DNA from: Rhabdophis nuchalis
Taxonomy: Eukaryota; Chordata; Lepidosauria; Squamata; Natricidae
DNA length: 64,000 bases
NCBI GenBank assembly: GCA_039707465.1
Contig: CM077646.1
Coordinates: 82,732,715 to 82,796,714 of the forward strand
Reading direction: 5' to 3'
Shown: positions 46,879 through 62,816 of the stretch, piece by piece
Layout: each line of letters opens with the position of its first letter
Numbering within the stretch: position 1 is the first letter of the stretch
Made by a program: the position numbers and the translations under genes
Notes under the pieces: model-generated
The model's input: the letters and a program-made list of their open reading frames with translations, nothing else
Databases searched by the model: none
Told to the model about the DNA's origin: nothing

Positions 46879-46880
46879 TA

Positions 46881-47841
46881 ATTAGATAGCTTAAGTCTAC
46901 ACAATATCCGGTTTAAATGTTAATACTGAACTGAAGACCACTAATTGTAAGATGATCAATTAGCATTTGACTGCAGCATACTTCACATTTCTTTATGGGC
47001 TCTCTGACTCTTTTTGAAATTTTCATAAGTTCCTTGCTTCACTGGTTTTGTTATGTGATGTTAATATTGTACCTTAGTGTAATATTTCCTGGCTTATTAG
47101 GAGAACTTCTTTAAATTCTAAGAATGTTTCTGAACCTGCTTTCTGTTTTGAAGGTATGATTGGATATCAGTATGTTCTATAGGTGTGCCAGGAAAACAGC
47201 TACATACAGTACTTATACTACTCTGGCAGCTCCCAATACTATAACTATCCTTTCTGTCCTAAACTTTTTTTTTAAATTTTACATGATGGGATATTTTGTA
47301 CTTCACAAGCTTCATCTTCCACCATACAGTAAATAGTCCTTGTCAACTAGTTTTACATTTGCATTCCTAATTAAGCAACAAAATCAACATATTTCATATT
47401 TCATGTATCTATGAGTCCTGTGCTGATTTCTGGTTCTGCTGAATTATGTAGTAGAGGTTTTTTTTCTTTCCCTCGCTCAGCCAGGTTTTTTAGACCTGAA
47501 GCTTCACTCATCCAGCTTTCCTTCACCATATCCAACACTCTCTGGGCTTTCTCTTGTATGGTAGCACAAAAAGAGCTGATTCTTGTGGAAGCCATGACAG
47601 TTTTGTACATGGACAGAATCTTTACTGAAAGCATCCCAATGCCATATTGTACCTACTAAGTGAACTTGTTTTACAGTGCTTGATTCAATTTCTCAATTAG
47701 AGCATCCATTTGTGAATGATAAAAGAGGTTTAATCCACAGATCTGCATAAGAACACTTTAGCAAAGCAGATTGAAAATTGCATTGGGGTTTGATTGATGA
47801 CATTCTCATTAGTACTTCCATTCTTTTTGAACAGACTAAAC
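46881..47841. other. Possible further LTR-element remnants, unassigned
   Basis: Minus-strand frames (for example 47401-47634) could be gag or protease of the gypsy-type relic to the left, but I see no diagnostic motif such as CCHC or DSG. Nothing else recognised. Confidence 0.3.
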
Positions 47842-48037
47842 TAGGGGTATCAAACTCGATGTCATTGAGGGCTATATCAGGATTGTAGTTGGCCTTGGGG
47901 GGCCAGGGTAGGTATGGCCAGAGTGGATACAGCCAGCTTGTCATGTCATGTGGTAGCCTGAGCGCTCTGCCAGTAAAAACAGGCTCTGAAGTTCCATTTT
48001 CAGCTGCGACAGACTCCTGCAACCCTCTGCCAGCATG
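47842..48037 (+). mobile_element. hAT MITE (GTGTCAAACTC family), older copy
   Basis: 'taggggtatcaaactcgatg' at the left and the same interior as 46039-46268 ('gcgctctgccag', 'ggctctgaag', 'ctcctgcaaccctctgccag'). Flanks GACTAAAC and GCCTAAAC differ at one base. The right terminus is truncated. Confidence 0.75.
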
Positions 48038-48473
48038 GCCTAAACAGTTCATTTGCAACAACTTCTGCAACTACTGTATGCGATGAATTGCCTTAGGGTT
48101 AACTTGCTGCATAGTATACAACCAGCAATATATGCTGATTTACCTTAGCTAAAGATAAATGTTCTAAGGTAAACTAAGGTAACGGTTCAGCTGTATGCAA
48201 TTTTAGGAAATAGGGACCAAAAAAATTCTATCCATAGGAAACTTGTCCTGTTTCCATTTGTGTTTAAATTAGCATTGTTTATACATTCTGTATTTTTTTT
48301 TAAATGAATTTGACGGATGTAGAATTCTAAACACCATGTTAGACAGTATTTTTTAATCTCTTTTGGCAGAAATAGTAGCTTAAATTTTTCCAGTATCCAA
48401 CTAAGAATCATTTTGTTCTTGTTTTTAGATTCTTCCCATTTTTCCTTGCAGAATTCTTCTAACTTCTAACTCT

Positions 48474-50790
48474 GGCTTGACTTTCAAACCGCTGCACCCT
48501 ACCGCAGAGAGGCGGAACCGGAATCGGTGATATGGTTCCGCCCCAGGCGCCTGATGGACCCTGAGAGGTTCCAGATGGAGCTTGGGCCAATACCTGAGAC
48601 ACTGATCCACGACTCGACTGAGGACCTGGTGACCACCTGGAACAGTGCGGCCACGGGGGCCCTGGACTGGGCCGTGCCTTTGCGCCCTCTCACCCGGTGC
48701 CAAACCACCTTGGCTCCTTGCTTTTCCGAGGAGCTGAGGGTGATGAAGCATCGGAAGAGATGCTTAGAGAGCGGTTGGAGGGCCTCCCGCTCCGAGTCTG
48801 ACTGGACAATGGTAAGGTCTTATTTAAAGACCTACCTAGTGGCGATAAGAGCGGCGAAACGCAATTATTTCTCTGCTCTTGTCCCGTCTGCAGATAACCG
48901 ACCAGCCGCCCTGTTTAGGGTGACCCGCTCCCTTCTTTACTTGAGGGCGCGGGATGCTCCCCTACCGGGTTGAGCGGAGGATTTTGAGCGTTATCTGCAT
49001 GATAAAATCGATCAGATTCGGGACGGGTGGCCTCTGACTGGACTAGTTCAGATGGGCTGACGGAGGCAGGTCCTGAGAGTGTTATCTGGGAGGAGTTCGA
49101 TCCTGTGACTCCTGAGGACATGGACAGGATAATGGGGCGGCTGAATGCCACCACATGCTTATTGGACCCGTGTCCGTCCTGGCTGGTACTGGCCTCCCGG
49201 GAGGTTATACGAGGCTGCCTCCAGGGAATTATTAATGCATCTTTGAGTGAGGGGTTTCTGCCAGCCACCTTGAAAGAGGCGGTGGTGAAGCCCCTCCTCA
49301 AGAAGCCCTCTCGATCCAACTGTTTTAGCCAACTATCATCCCGTCTCCAACCTTCGATTCATTGCAAAGGTTGTTGAGAGTGTGGTGGCGCGACAGCTTC
49401 CTCAGCACCTGGATAAAGCTGTCTATCTGGACTCATGCCACTCTGGCTTTCGGCCTGGGCACAGCACAGAGACGGCATTGGTCACGTTGGTCGATGATCT
49501 TTGGAGGGCTCGGGATAGGGGTTGTTCATCTATCCTGGTCCTGTTAGATCTCTCAGTGGCTTTTGATACCATCGACCATGGTATCTTGCTGCACCGGTTG
49601 GAGGGGTGGGGGATGGGGGGCACTGTTTTACGGTGGTTCTCCTCCTATCTCTCAGACCAGTAGTAGTTTGTGTTGGCAGGGGGGCAGAGGTCAACGTCAA
49701 GGTGCCTCACTTGTGGGGTCCCATTGGGGTCGGTCCTCTTGCCCCTCCTGTTCATGTGCAGCCATTGGGTGAGATCATCCGTGGTTTTGGGGTAGAGTTC
49801 CATCAGTACGCTGATGATACTCAGCTGTACATCTCTACCCTGGACCACCCCAACAATGCCGTGGAAGTGATGTCCCAGTGTCTGGAGGCCGTGCGAGTCT
49901 GGATGGGGAGGAACAGGCTTCGACTCAACCCATCCAAGACCGAGTGGCTGTGGCTTCCGGCATCACAGTATAGCCAGCTGATGCCATCTCTGGCTATTGG
50001 GGGCGAGTCATTGGCCCCCACAGAGAGGGCTTGCAATCTGGGTGTCCTCCTGGACTCTCGGCTGTCTTTAGAAGGCCACCTGACGGCCGTGGCCAGGGGG
50101 GCTTTTTATCAGGTTCGCCTGATACGCCAGTTGCGCCCCTTTCTGGATTGTGATGCCTTATGCACGGTCACTCAAGCCCTCGTCACCTCCGCCTGGACTA
50201 TTGTAACGCTCTCTACATGGGGCTTCCCTTGAGGTGCACCCGGAGGCTCCAGCTAGTTCAGAATGCTGCCACGTGGGGGATTCTGGGAGCCTCTAGATGC
50301 TCCCATGTAACACCTCTCCTGCGCGAGCTGCACTGGCTGCCTGTGGCTTTCCGGGTGCGCTTCAAGGTGCTAGTAACAACCTTTAAAGTGCTCCATGGCA
50401 AGGGACCTAGGTACCTGCAAGACCGCCTCCTACCAAATACTTCCCTTCGACCAGTCCGCTCCCACAGAGACAATGTTGGCTGGCAACCCCCAGGGGGAGA
50501 GCCTTCTCTGTGGCAGCTCCTACCCTCTGGAATGACCTACCCCCTGAACTACGGATGATCATGGACTTATATCTCTTCCTTCGGGCCCTGAAGACACACT
50601 TATTTTGTGCTGCCGGCCTGTCATAGTTTTAAAGTGATTTTAGTATGGGGTTTTTAAACACAGGCCAATTACATTTAATTCATTTTAACATACTATTTTA
50701 GCTTTTGTATTACCCATTTTATTATGGCTGTGCACCGCCCTGAGTCCTGAAAGGGAGAAGGGCGGTATATAAATTGAATAAAACTAAAAC
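48474..50790 (+). mobile_element. L2-like LINE copy G, end of endonuclease to 3' tail
   Basis: 5'-truncated copy starting at the endonuclease C-terminus (GACTTTCAAACCGC) and running to GCACCGCCCTGAGTCCTG, GGGCGGTATATAAATTG and a tail of (AAACT)n. It contains small internal deletions, for example near 49750 where the LLFNTYMKPLG motif is shortened. Confidence 0.92.
48527..50625 (+). pseudogene. Linker and reverse transcriptase of copy G, multiply broken
   Basis: Frames change at 48971 (TGA), about 49370, 49661 (TAG), about 49760 and about 50190. Recognisable blocks: LLKKPS, SGFRPGHSTETALV, LLDLSVAFDTIDHG (Ala to Val), YADDTQLYIST, LRLNPSKTEWLW, NLGVLLDSRLSLEGHL, LRELHWLPVAFRVRFKVL. In GVPQGSVL the sequence has changed to a GVPLGSVL-type reading. 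Inactive. Confidence 0.9.
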
Positions 50791-53700
50791 TAAACTAAAC
50801 TAACTCAGACATGCTGTTAAGTATGTTTCCATGTTTGAGATCTCTGCCCAGATTTTCATTAATAACTCTGGAGACTTACTCCAAAAACTTTTTCATGATT
50901 GTGTTGCTGAAATATCCAACCTCTTTTCTACAAGCTGCATGCTGACATTTAGTTGACACCACCCCTTTCATCTGTACTGTATTCCCTTACCATTGACTAC
51001 TAAAGAAATCCAAAACATAATATAACCACTAGTGACTGTAATGGTTGGCAAGATGTCTTTTCTTTTAAAGACTTCCCCTTTTTTGCCTCCAAATGCATCT
51101 TGGTGGATACGTTTCTGGATAAACAGTTCATTTTTTTATCAGATTATATGATTATCTGAGGCTTGTCAAGGTTTGCTTTGTATAACGTAGATGATGGCTT
51201 TTGTGATGAGATTAGAAAAAGTCTCCTTCTAATAACATTGCCATGCAGATTATTCTTGTTTAAAAAACGTACACATTTAACTGTGCTGACCTGTAAGCAA
51301 TTATACCATGTTCAGTTAAACTGTCCAGCAGGTTGTTTGCAGTACTCTACTTTATATGTTCTGTTTTGTGGATATGATCATTTTGGAAGAAGATACTTTT
51401 CTTGGACTTCTTTCAACTGAACAGTTTCATATAATTTCCTTTTCTTAACAATATTAAAATGCATTTAGATAATTTAAATAGCCTTGCTCCTGCTTTGTAA
51501 ATGACTGAATCTTCTTTTTCAAATGCTCATATTATCCCTGAAAGAGACCCATGTTGTTGAAAATAGACAGAATAAAAATCGCAATCTAAGAGGTTGACTG
51601 TATTAAAGTTACTTGTTCACCTTAGAAACCTAAGGCGTACCTAAGAAATAAACTATCACTTTATCACTTTAAAACTTCTTAACTTTGTATTGTTAAAAAT
51701 TAAGCAGCACAGAAGAAATTTGAAATGATGTTCATATATCTTTTCATGGTTTTCTGCATTTCTAAACAAGTGCACATTAAGTATGCATTTAGTTTTGCAC
51801 AACAATGTTCAGCTTTGTACTATGCCATTAGTTGTATCAGCTTCTATTCATTCAGAGATTTATTGAATCTTCCAGTTTGATCAATTACATTAGTGTCTTA
51901 AGGTTGAGTGGTTAAAAGTAACAGGTAACACTCCTAATGTTGATCTGCTGTTCTTAAGGAATACATATACATTGGTAAGCACTTATTTCAACCAGCTTGT
52001 GGATTTTGTTTAAACACGCTTAACTCTGAACAAAGATAATTTCATTTCACTTAAATGAGAAACCTTTTCCTAAAGTGCAATATATCAGCATTGGGAATAT
52101 TTTAAGAGACTAAATTATCTTCCATTCTCCACTTACCATCTTTAGGAGTTCTCAGATAAGAATTCCTTGAGGGAAAAAAAAACTTTGTTGAATGTAGTGA
52201 AATACAGTGTGGAGCGATATAGAAATTGTAAGAAATAAAATTTGAATAAATACTCATTGAAGATCTCCATCTTATTCATGTTGTTAGCTTTACTATTTTG
52301 CCATTTTCATGTTTCCCTTTAATTCTCTGGGCCACAATTTAGTCCATTTAATAGGACCCTTAACTGTAAGGAAACACTGCATTCTTCTTGTGATATAGAC
52401 AGAAATCTGAACTGAGTTTAGGGTAAATATGGTTGTCTAATTAACGCAGGCAATCCCTATGAACCTTTCTGTCATGTCCAATTATTTTTCTGATTGTACA
52501 GAAGTTTTAAAAAAATATAATTGGTAACTGGATATACAATCTCCTATGAAAACTAACTGTAGAATTCATTATGTTGTACCTGAGGACCAATATATATTAT
52601 CATACATTAATCTCAAAACGATGACCAAATCTAGGCAGGACTACAATTGGATTTGTGTGTGCAAGTGAAAGCATAGTTACAAATGCATAAAACTATATTT
52701 TAATCTGGAAATTGATTCTTTCCAAGTAGGCCATCGAAATGCCCTCTTCCTCTGTCCTCAAATTTTGCTTACACTTCAATACAAAAGAGAAAAAAGATGC
52801 ATAGCCACTAAAAGTATTGTGCAAATTGATATTTATTGCAGTGGCCAGATAGCATATCTAATCACGCCATCTAATCACACCATCTAATCATTGTATTATA
52901 TATCAGTTTGCACATTCCTTTCAGTAGATGGGACAAGAGACTTACATGTATATAAATAATTTCTGTGGAGTTGAGAGTTTAAATAAAATTCATATATGGA
53001 CAGGTAATTTTGCTTTGATCTAATTATAGCTATTCAGTAGAATGCCTAATTTTAAAGTCAATGTCCAAGATTTCCACATTGAGTGCAAGCTGTGACTAAC
53101 TGCAAAAGAGAAAGGAACAATATACTTAATAGTATACACTTATATCCACAAAAGTAAACTAATGCAGTTCAAAGCAAGAAACCACCAATCCAAACCACAA
53201 AACAGACGAAAGTTAAGTAAACCTTGTTTGACATCATAGCACATAGGAACTTTTCCTCCCATATGTAAATTGAACCAGTTATTGGATTTCTGCTTCTTGA
53301 GTGAAAGGTAATCAGCCTTTAATGTGCACCTCATTGATCTTACGACAAAAGACAAGAGTCAAACCACTATACTTATCTCTCTCCCCACAAAATAATTATG
53401 TGAACCTTCACCTAACAATGGAGTTATCACACCATCGGGCAACCTCTTAGAAATAGTCCAAAAAACTCTGAATAAAAGAAATGATACATCTACATTCATG
53501 AAGTCCAAGAAGATTTGGCTAATTAAAATAATCTATTATTTCAATTTTGAAATCTATTGTTTGCAATTTTTTGCCATTTATGTACTAAGTGTTGTGAGGA
53601 CATTCTGGCTACAACATTTGTCACCTCACTGATTGCCAAGTTGATTTGGCAGGCTAGGCAATTGTTGCCTTCATCCCTCACTGCTGTATGTGTGTCCTCC

Positions 53701-53935
53701 TAAAGTTGTGTGCTTAAAGGAAAAGGTGAAAAGAAGGAGTGTAAAACTCTCTGGTATTTGGTATACCTGAACCTCCCCAAAATTCCCTATGGTATACTAG
53801 AACCTCCCAAAAATTCAAAGAAAGCTTAAATATTTTTAAATAAAATAGATTACCTGAAAAAATAAATAACTAAATTGAAAAAAAAAGTCATTTCAACACT
53901 ACTCTTTTTTAACCAATTAAATATATAAAGAAGAG
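50791..53935. other. Intergenic DNA without assigned features
   Basis: About 3.1 kb with no convincing exon, RNA gene or clear repeat. A TCTAATCACACCA-type triple near-repeat occurs at about 52858-52890. Confidence 0.4.
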
Positions 53936-54225
53936 GGAGTCAAACTATTCTCCAAGGCACCTGGGGGCAGGACAAGAAGCAATGGGTGGAAACTAATCAA
54001 GGAGAGAAGCAACTTAGAACTAAGGAGAAATGTCCTGACAGTTAGAACAATTAACCTCTGGAACAGTTTGCCTCCAGAAGTTGTGAATGCCCCAACCCTG
54101 GAAGTCTTTAAGAAGATGTTAGATAGCCATTTGTCTGAAATGGTATAAGGTTCCTGCCCACGCAGGGGGTTGGACTAGAAGACCTACAAGGTCCCTTCCA
54201 ACTCTGCTATTGTATTGTATTGTAT
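53930..54225 (+). mobile_element. CR1 LINE 3' end
   Basis: Starts 'aagaagagggagtcaaactattctcc' and runs through 'gtgggtggaaactaatcaagg' and 'ggactagaagacctacaagg' to the ATTGTATTGTATTGTA terminus. Cleaner than the other CR1 copies here. 5'-truncated. Confidence 0.9.
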
Positions 54226-54686
54226 AACTCACTGGAACTTAAAGGAAAATTTGCATCTCACTGAATCAAATTAAATAACTAATTTATTTCATGAATGAAG
54301 GCAAATATACATGTCCCAGGATAATGTTGGAGTATCCAATCTGAGTTGGTCTCCGTGACCAAAGATTTTGTCTTTCAGACTCATGCTGGAGCCCATCCTC
54401 AGGCAATTCTCAATTTGTTTCAATATTCCCTCATTACTCAAGCAAAATAAGAAAGTTACCTACTACTTGAAAAATCTATTGATTTAAATCTACTTGCCAT
54501 TCACAAAATCACATGACAATTTATATATCAAACTATATTGAAATAATGTGAATTCTCTGTCAAACTCAAATGTTCTTCTCAAAATTATAGTGTCTTCTGT
54601 AAAAGAGAAGATTTAAGAGATCCCATCTCTCACAATTGTTTATAAAAAATAAGTTCGTAACAGCTTTCTGAAATAATTATATAGAG
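54226..54686. other. Unassigned spacer
   Basis: Nothing recognised. Confidence 0.35.
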
Positions 54687-54768
54687 CAGAGGTCTCCAAC
54701 CTTTGCAACTTTAAGTCTGAAGGACTTCAGCTCCCAGACTTAAAAGTTGCAACGGTTGGAGACCCCTG
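54687..54768. mobile_element. Short hAT MITE, relative of 17602-17731
   Basis: CAGAGGTCTCCAACC...GGTTGGAGACCCCTG termini with a 'ggacttcagctcccag' centre. 82 bp, so internally shorter than the 130-bp copy. Flanks ATATAGAG and ATATATAG are similar but not identical, so the 8-bp duplication is only suggested. Confidence 0.75.
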
Positions 54769-55090
54769 ATATATAGTTTGAGGACTTGCATCACAATTTG
54801 GACTTTGGCCAGCTTAAACTAAAGCAAACTGTTGTTTAATACGGCCATAGAAGTGATGATGGACAGAGCCACATCTAAGACATATAAAACCTTGGGGACA
54901 AAATTAAAGCATTTTCAAATTAGTTGTATTGATTTGATCCTTAATATATAATGATAGAATCTTCTATACATGAAAAGCATTAGTAATTTATTTGTCTCCT
55001 TATTAGTAATGCAGTGCAGATAAAATACACCTTTCATCTATCTGAGGCATTCTCAGAATCTTTGACTTCTACCACATGCTAGAAAGTTCT

Positions 55091-56140
55091 TATTTATTTA
55101 TTTATTTAAATTTGTATCCCGCCCTTCTCCACAGAGGACCCAGGGCGGGGCACAGGAAATTTAAAAGACATACAAAATACAATAAATATAATTTAAAAGA
55201 CTATTAAATAAACCTATCCTGTGCTAAAACCAAATTTTAAAAACCCAATTTAAAACTACCTAAAAGTCCCCATGGGAGGTTAGGCTAGGCCGGCTTGTTG
55301 AAACAAATATGTCTTGAGACATTGGCGGAAGAGGCGGAGGTCGGTGATGGTATGTAATTCAGGGGGTAGGTCATTCCAGAGGGCTGGCCCTGCCACAGAG
55401 AAGGCTCTTCCCCTGGGTGTTGCCAGTCGGCATTGTCCAGCCGACGGCACCCTGAGAAGGCCCTCTCTGTGGGAGCGTATCGGTCTAAGGGATGTATGGG
55501 GCAGGAGGCGGTCTCACATATAACTAGGCCCCGAGCCATGGAGCGCTTTAAAGATAGTTGTCAGAACCTTGAAGCGCACTCGAAAGACCACAGGAAGCCA
55601 ATGCAGCTCGCGCAGGATCGGTGTTATGTGGGAGCATCTAGTGGCTCCCATAATCACCCGCGCAGCTGCGTTTTGGACTAGCTGTAGCTTTCGAGTGCAC
55701 CTCAAGGGAAGCCCCATGTAGAGAACATTACAGTAGTCGAGTCGGGACGTCACGAGAGCTTGAGTGACTGTGCGAAGGGCAGCCCGGTCCAGTAAGGGGC
55801 GCAATTGGCGCATCAGGCGTACCTGATGAAATGCCCCCCTGGCCACGGCCGCCACATGGTCCTCCATGGACAGCCGGGAATCCAGGAGGACACCCAAATT
55901 GCGCGCCCTCTCCACGGGGGCCAGTGTTTCGCCCCCAATGGCCAGAGTTGGAGTAATCTGGCTGAACCGGGGTGCCGGAAACCACAGCCACTCAGTCTTG
56001 GCAGGGTTGAGCTTGAGTTTGTTACCACCCATCCAGATCCGTACGGCTTCCAAACACTGGGACAGCACTTCGGCGGCATCGTTGGGGTGGTTTGGGGTGG
56101 ATATGTACAGCTGAGTGTCATCAGCGTACAGATGGTACTG
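55091..56140 (-). mobile_element. L2-like LINE copy H, 3' fragment
   Basis: Minus-strand copy from the YADD block (CAGTACCATCTGTACGC-equivalent at 56130) to the 3' UTR (TCCCGCCCTTCTCC reversed at 55118) and a TTTA tail at 55091-55112. The 184-codon frame at 55514-56068 carries LSQCLEAVRIWMGGNKLKLN to LRELHWLPVVFRVRF. The C-terminal block (55285-55539) is in another frame. It is closest in wording to copy B. Confidence 0.92.
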
Positions 56141-56939
56141 AAGAAATTATAAAAATTTTGAAGAACTTTTACATTAACAATGCTTTAATTTTGACAGTGG
56201 TCTTTATTAAGGAGAAAATATTTAAATTCTGCTGCATTTCAGAATTGGAGCAGAGGTACAATTGGTAAGAAAAATATTCTTTTTTTTAGCATTTCAGAGG
56301 ATAGGCACAGATAATAAATTTATCTCATCCCTCAAAAAAAAATCTAATCATTTGGCAAAATAATTTAGATAACCAATTTAATTCCATCATTTATATGATA
56401 TCAGATGGTTATATAATTACCAAATGAATCCAAGTACCCTGTGGTAAATTTATTAGGTGTTTCTATTAACAAATGATCTAAGGAAAAGTTTCTGATTTTC
56501 AGTCAAACTCCTCATCTTCTTTATGAAGAGTTTAATTCCATCAGCAGTGTCCGACAAAGTATTCTTTCTGTGGCAAAACACTTCTAATAGTTTGGAATAA
56601 AATACATTAAATAATTATATTAAATATACTCAAAAATGTGCTATCACAATGGAAAGTGGAAATAAAAAATGTTATTTTCAGACATTTATTGTTCATGCTG
56701 CCCTTTGAATTTATTTATTTATTTTCAATTTCCACTTGTATTCCTGCCAGGAGATATTTATTTGACAGAAAGCAGCAAGAGAAACATAATATTATTTTAA
56801 ACTATAAAATAATTTATATCAAATATTTAACTTCTGGGTTGTTGGGTCGTAGTGTATAGTTTTGTTTTTGAAACTACAAACATTCCAGCATCGCACGGTA
56901 GAATAACAATAAAAAGCACAAATCTTTTGCATAGTATTA
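56141..56939. other. AT-rich spacer between the LINE and the ATP2B2 3' end
   Basis: No gene seen. A TTTA-rich stretch at 56707-56725 would supply AATAAA on the minus strand. Confidence 0.4.
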
Positions 56940-56961
56940 AATGAACAGAGACAGTGAGCTC

Positions 56962-56967
56962 TTTATT
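56962..56967 (-). terminator. Candidate distal poly(A) signal for ATP2B2
   Basis: TTTATT on the plus strand is AATAAA on the gene strand. It is the last such hexamer before sequence quality turns repeat-like. Which signal is used cannot be told from sequence. Confidence 0.3.
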
Positions 56968-58930
56968 TACAATTATTGTCTAGATTTAAAAAATTCATAA
57001 AAACAGATGAATAAACATATAGAAATAATAACCCCTAGTGGGATGGATTGCCAAATGTACTGCTGTATTTTTTTGTTCCACAGATCTCATGCTTTCAGGT
57101 ACAATAGAGAGCAAGCATTTTATATATTGCAGTGAATTTCAACATATAGATCATCTTAAGTTTTTTCATACCACCCCTCCTGTCACAAAGAGGCCAAGCA
57201 ATAGAAAAGTACATGATGCACATCTGGTAATCAAAAAGTTCTTTGAACTCATCCATTTTCATCATTTTCTTGAAAAAGGCTCTTTCACGTGTACATAAGC
57301 ACAGTTTTGTTGTTGTTCTTGAGAGAATCCTATGCATCACATTAATATATAATCTATTTTCTTTCTTTTAAAACCAGGTATGTACAGAATTGAGTGCTGG
57401 TTTCTTTTGAACAGTTTTTCAAGTCAGCAAATGGTAGGTATCTTCTAATTATTTAGGAAGCAATATTACAACACACACACGCACGCGCACACACAAACAT
57501 AGTGAAATCTTAAAGGAAAAAAAATACAAGGGGAAAAAAGCCAATCTCGGGGGAGGAAAAAGATAAATCATTATCATTAAGATGTTGAAAACAGAATGTA
57601 TTCCAATAGCAATAATTCTGTAGTTACTTGAGTTCAAATCGACATGCTTTTCCCTGTATATAGACTTTATATTCTCAGATGCGGTATTCCATGTAGAATA
57701 TAGAATCTCAGTGATACACAAAAGTTAGTCACTGTTATTTACAATCCAAGGTTGTACCCTGACAAACTTTCAATTTGATTGTAAGAATAAACTGATCAGC
57801 TGGACTTTCCCGCCAGCTGTGAGAGTTAAGAAATGGGTAACACCGTTGAGAAGAGTGTTGCACAAACCTAGAAACATTTGCTGTTCTGTCAGACGTTTGG
57901 ATCAAAACAAATAGTGTATTGTCAAAATACATTAAAACCATATTAGAAAAGTCCAGAAGCAGGCAATTCAAGTTGATTAGAACTTTCCTGGCTGAATAGT
58001 CATGAGCATGCCCTTGGATTATTATTCGTTTCAAGCTGGCATTTGGCCAGGAACCTTATCTTGACTGAAGTGTTTCTGGCTTGCAATGGTTCTTCTGATT
58101 ACAGAGTTGATCCGCTTCATCAAACAACTTCAAAACAGCAGGTAATATTACTACTAGTAAGTTGATAAGCTAAGTAAAATGGTCTTTTGCCCACTCTTCT
58201 GGTATTGTTGTGTTAATCAAAATGTCTCCCGGTCTATACAGTTTTATGGAAAAGATCATATGCCGAAAAGTTTTCAAGCAAACCTTGTACTAAATAGAAA
58301 AGTCAGTTATGAAAAAATTGTGACCCACAAAGAGCTTTGCATTCAAATGGTTGACATAACAATTATAGAAGTGTCTGTATTTTCAGGGCTGTTACCATCT
58401 TGAGAAAAAAAAAGTCCAACCACGTTGCAAACGTGATTAGGGGCTTTCCCTGTAGAAAGCACAGTATGAAATCAAAGTTGGTTCATTTCTACCATATACG
58501 TTTGTGACTATGGGAAGACTTGGTTTTAAAATAATCACACAAAGCACGTTAGTATACATTTCATAAAGTTTCATTCAGAACTACATAGTCCAGAAAATTA
58601 TATATTTTCTCTTTTTTTTTCATATCAAAGCAATAAACCATAGTGGTTCTCATCCAAAATGCCAACAGCCCATATTTTGCAAGAAATGAATGTCTACATT
58701 TTTAATAAAATGGAATCAGCACACAGTATTCCAATATTAGTCTGATCTTCATACAAAGCTAAATATAACTTATTTTAGAATGGATATTCAGAAACTCCAG
58801 TGAACTTTATTATAATGTCTTTTTAAAAAAAATATTTTTAAGAAGCCGTCGCAATACATTTAAATAAGGAAATGGCCTCATTATTGAGTATTGCATCAAG
58901 ATGAAATGAAACAGTTCATTAAAAAAGACA

Positions 58931-58973
58931 GAAAGAGAGAGAGAGAGAGAAAGAGAGAGAAAGAGAGAAAGAG
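58931..58973. repeat. (GA)n simple repeat
   Basis: Interrupted GA repeat within the presumed ATP2B2 3' UTR (CT-rich in the transcript). Confidence 0.9.
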
Positions 58974-59338
58974 CAAAACACCTGATTATTTAAATTTCTT
59001 TTAAAACAAAGGAAGCCTTTCTGTTCAGAACCCTCTATTTGGGATCACAATGCTACATCCAGTTTGTAATAGTTTGGCTTCTTTGTTATTTGCTAGCAGT
59101 ATCTACATAACCCCATCCCACCTCCCCCCCTTAAACCCTTCCAATCTGTCAGGCAAAAATCAGATCACAGCAAATTGTAAATGATCTCGGCAGGTAGTGC
59201 TGTCTTAAAACTACAAATGTTAAGGAAATTATCTACAGTTCTGTAAACAAATTACATTCTTTATTTTCAGGACATAAATAAGTTAAAATAGAATGATTTG
59301 AGCAGAAAAAAAGGCAACATGCCAACAAAGAAATGTGT

Positions 59339-59350
59339 GCATGTGTGTGT

Positions 59351-59384
<34 letters not shown>

Positions 59385-59520
59385 CACACACACACATATA
59401 CATACATACTTGTGCACACACATGCACATATAGTATATATGAGTATATGTATATGTGTGTAAGCTTAGATAATGGAGATATATTTATATATATATATATA
59501 GTTATAATATATTATTTATA
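59339..59520. repeat. (TG)n-(TA)n-(CA)n compound microsatellite
   Basis: A GT run, about 19 TA units, a CA run, then further TATATA tracts near 59480-59520. It lies in the presumed ATP2B2 3' UTR and could fold. The 98-codon frame across it is translated repeat. Confidence 0.9.
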
Positions 59521-60024
59521 TATTTCTATATATATTTTCATAAATGTTCATTTTAGGTTCCTCTGGCCAACTGGTGCAAATCTATTGTGCAAGTTAAGCT
59601 TTGCAATTTCAAAAAAAAATTTAAATTAATCTATACAACTGAGTCCATGCCACACAAGCATTTAAAAAACTCACAAACTGGTGAATTGGATAAATAGCTT
59701 CAAATAAGTCTTCTCCTTTTCCTGTTCAAGGAATTAAAAAGGAGGTCAGGTTGAAGTGGGTAATACATTCATGCAGGATAGCTTTTGTATTGTTTTTGTT
59801 TGTTTCTGCAGGAGACAAAAGGGGGAATATGTCAATCAACCATTCATTCTTCCAAATATCACTGTGACTAATGATGCATTCATTTATCTGTTTCTTCAAA
59901 GTGATCAGGAATTCAAACAGCTTCTCAGCCAGCATTGTTTATACTTATTTGTCTCTGTTATATATTATTATTTTTATTATTATTATTTATATTGATATTG
60001 ATATTTTTGCAGTGACTTTTTCAG

Positions 60025-62816
<2,792 letters not shown>

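Larger units (their letters stand above)
56940..60024 (-). other. ATP2B2: Probable 3' UTR of ATP2B2
   Basis: About 3.1 kb directly downstream of the ATP2B2 stop that holds no recognisable LINE, SINE or MITE, unlike the rest of the window. It is AT-rich and contains several minus-strand AATAAA signals: 59265-59260, 58811-58806 and, most distal, 56967-56962. ATP2B genes are known for long 3' UTRs. The extent is inferred; no transcript data were available. Simple repeats lie within it at 58931-58973 and 59339-59520. Confidence 0.5.
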
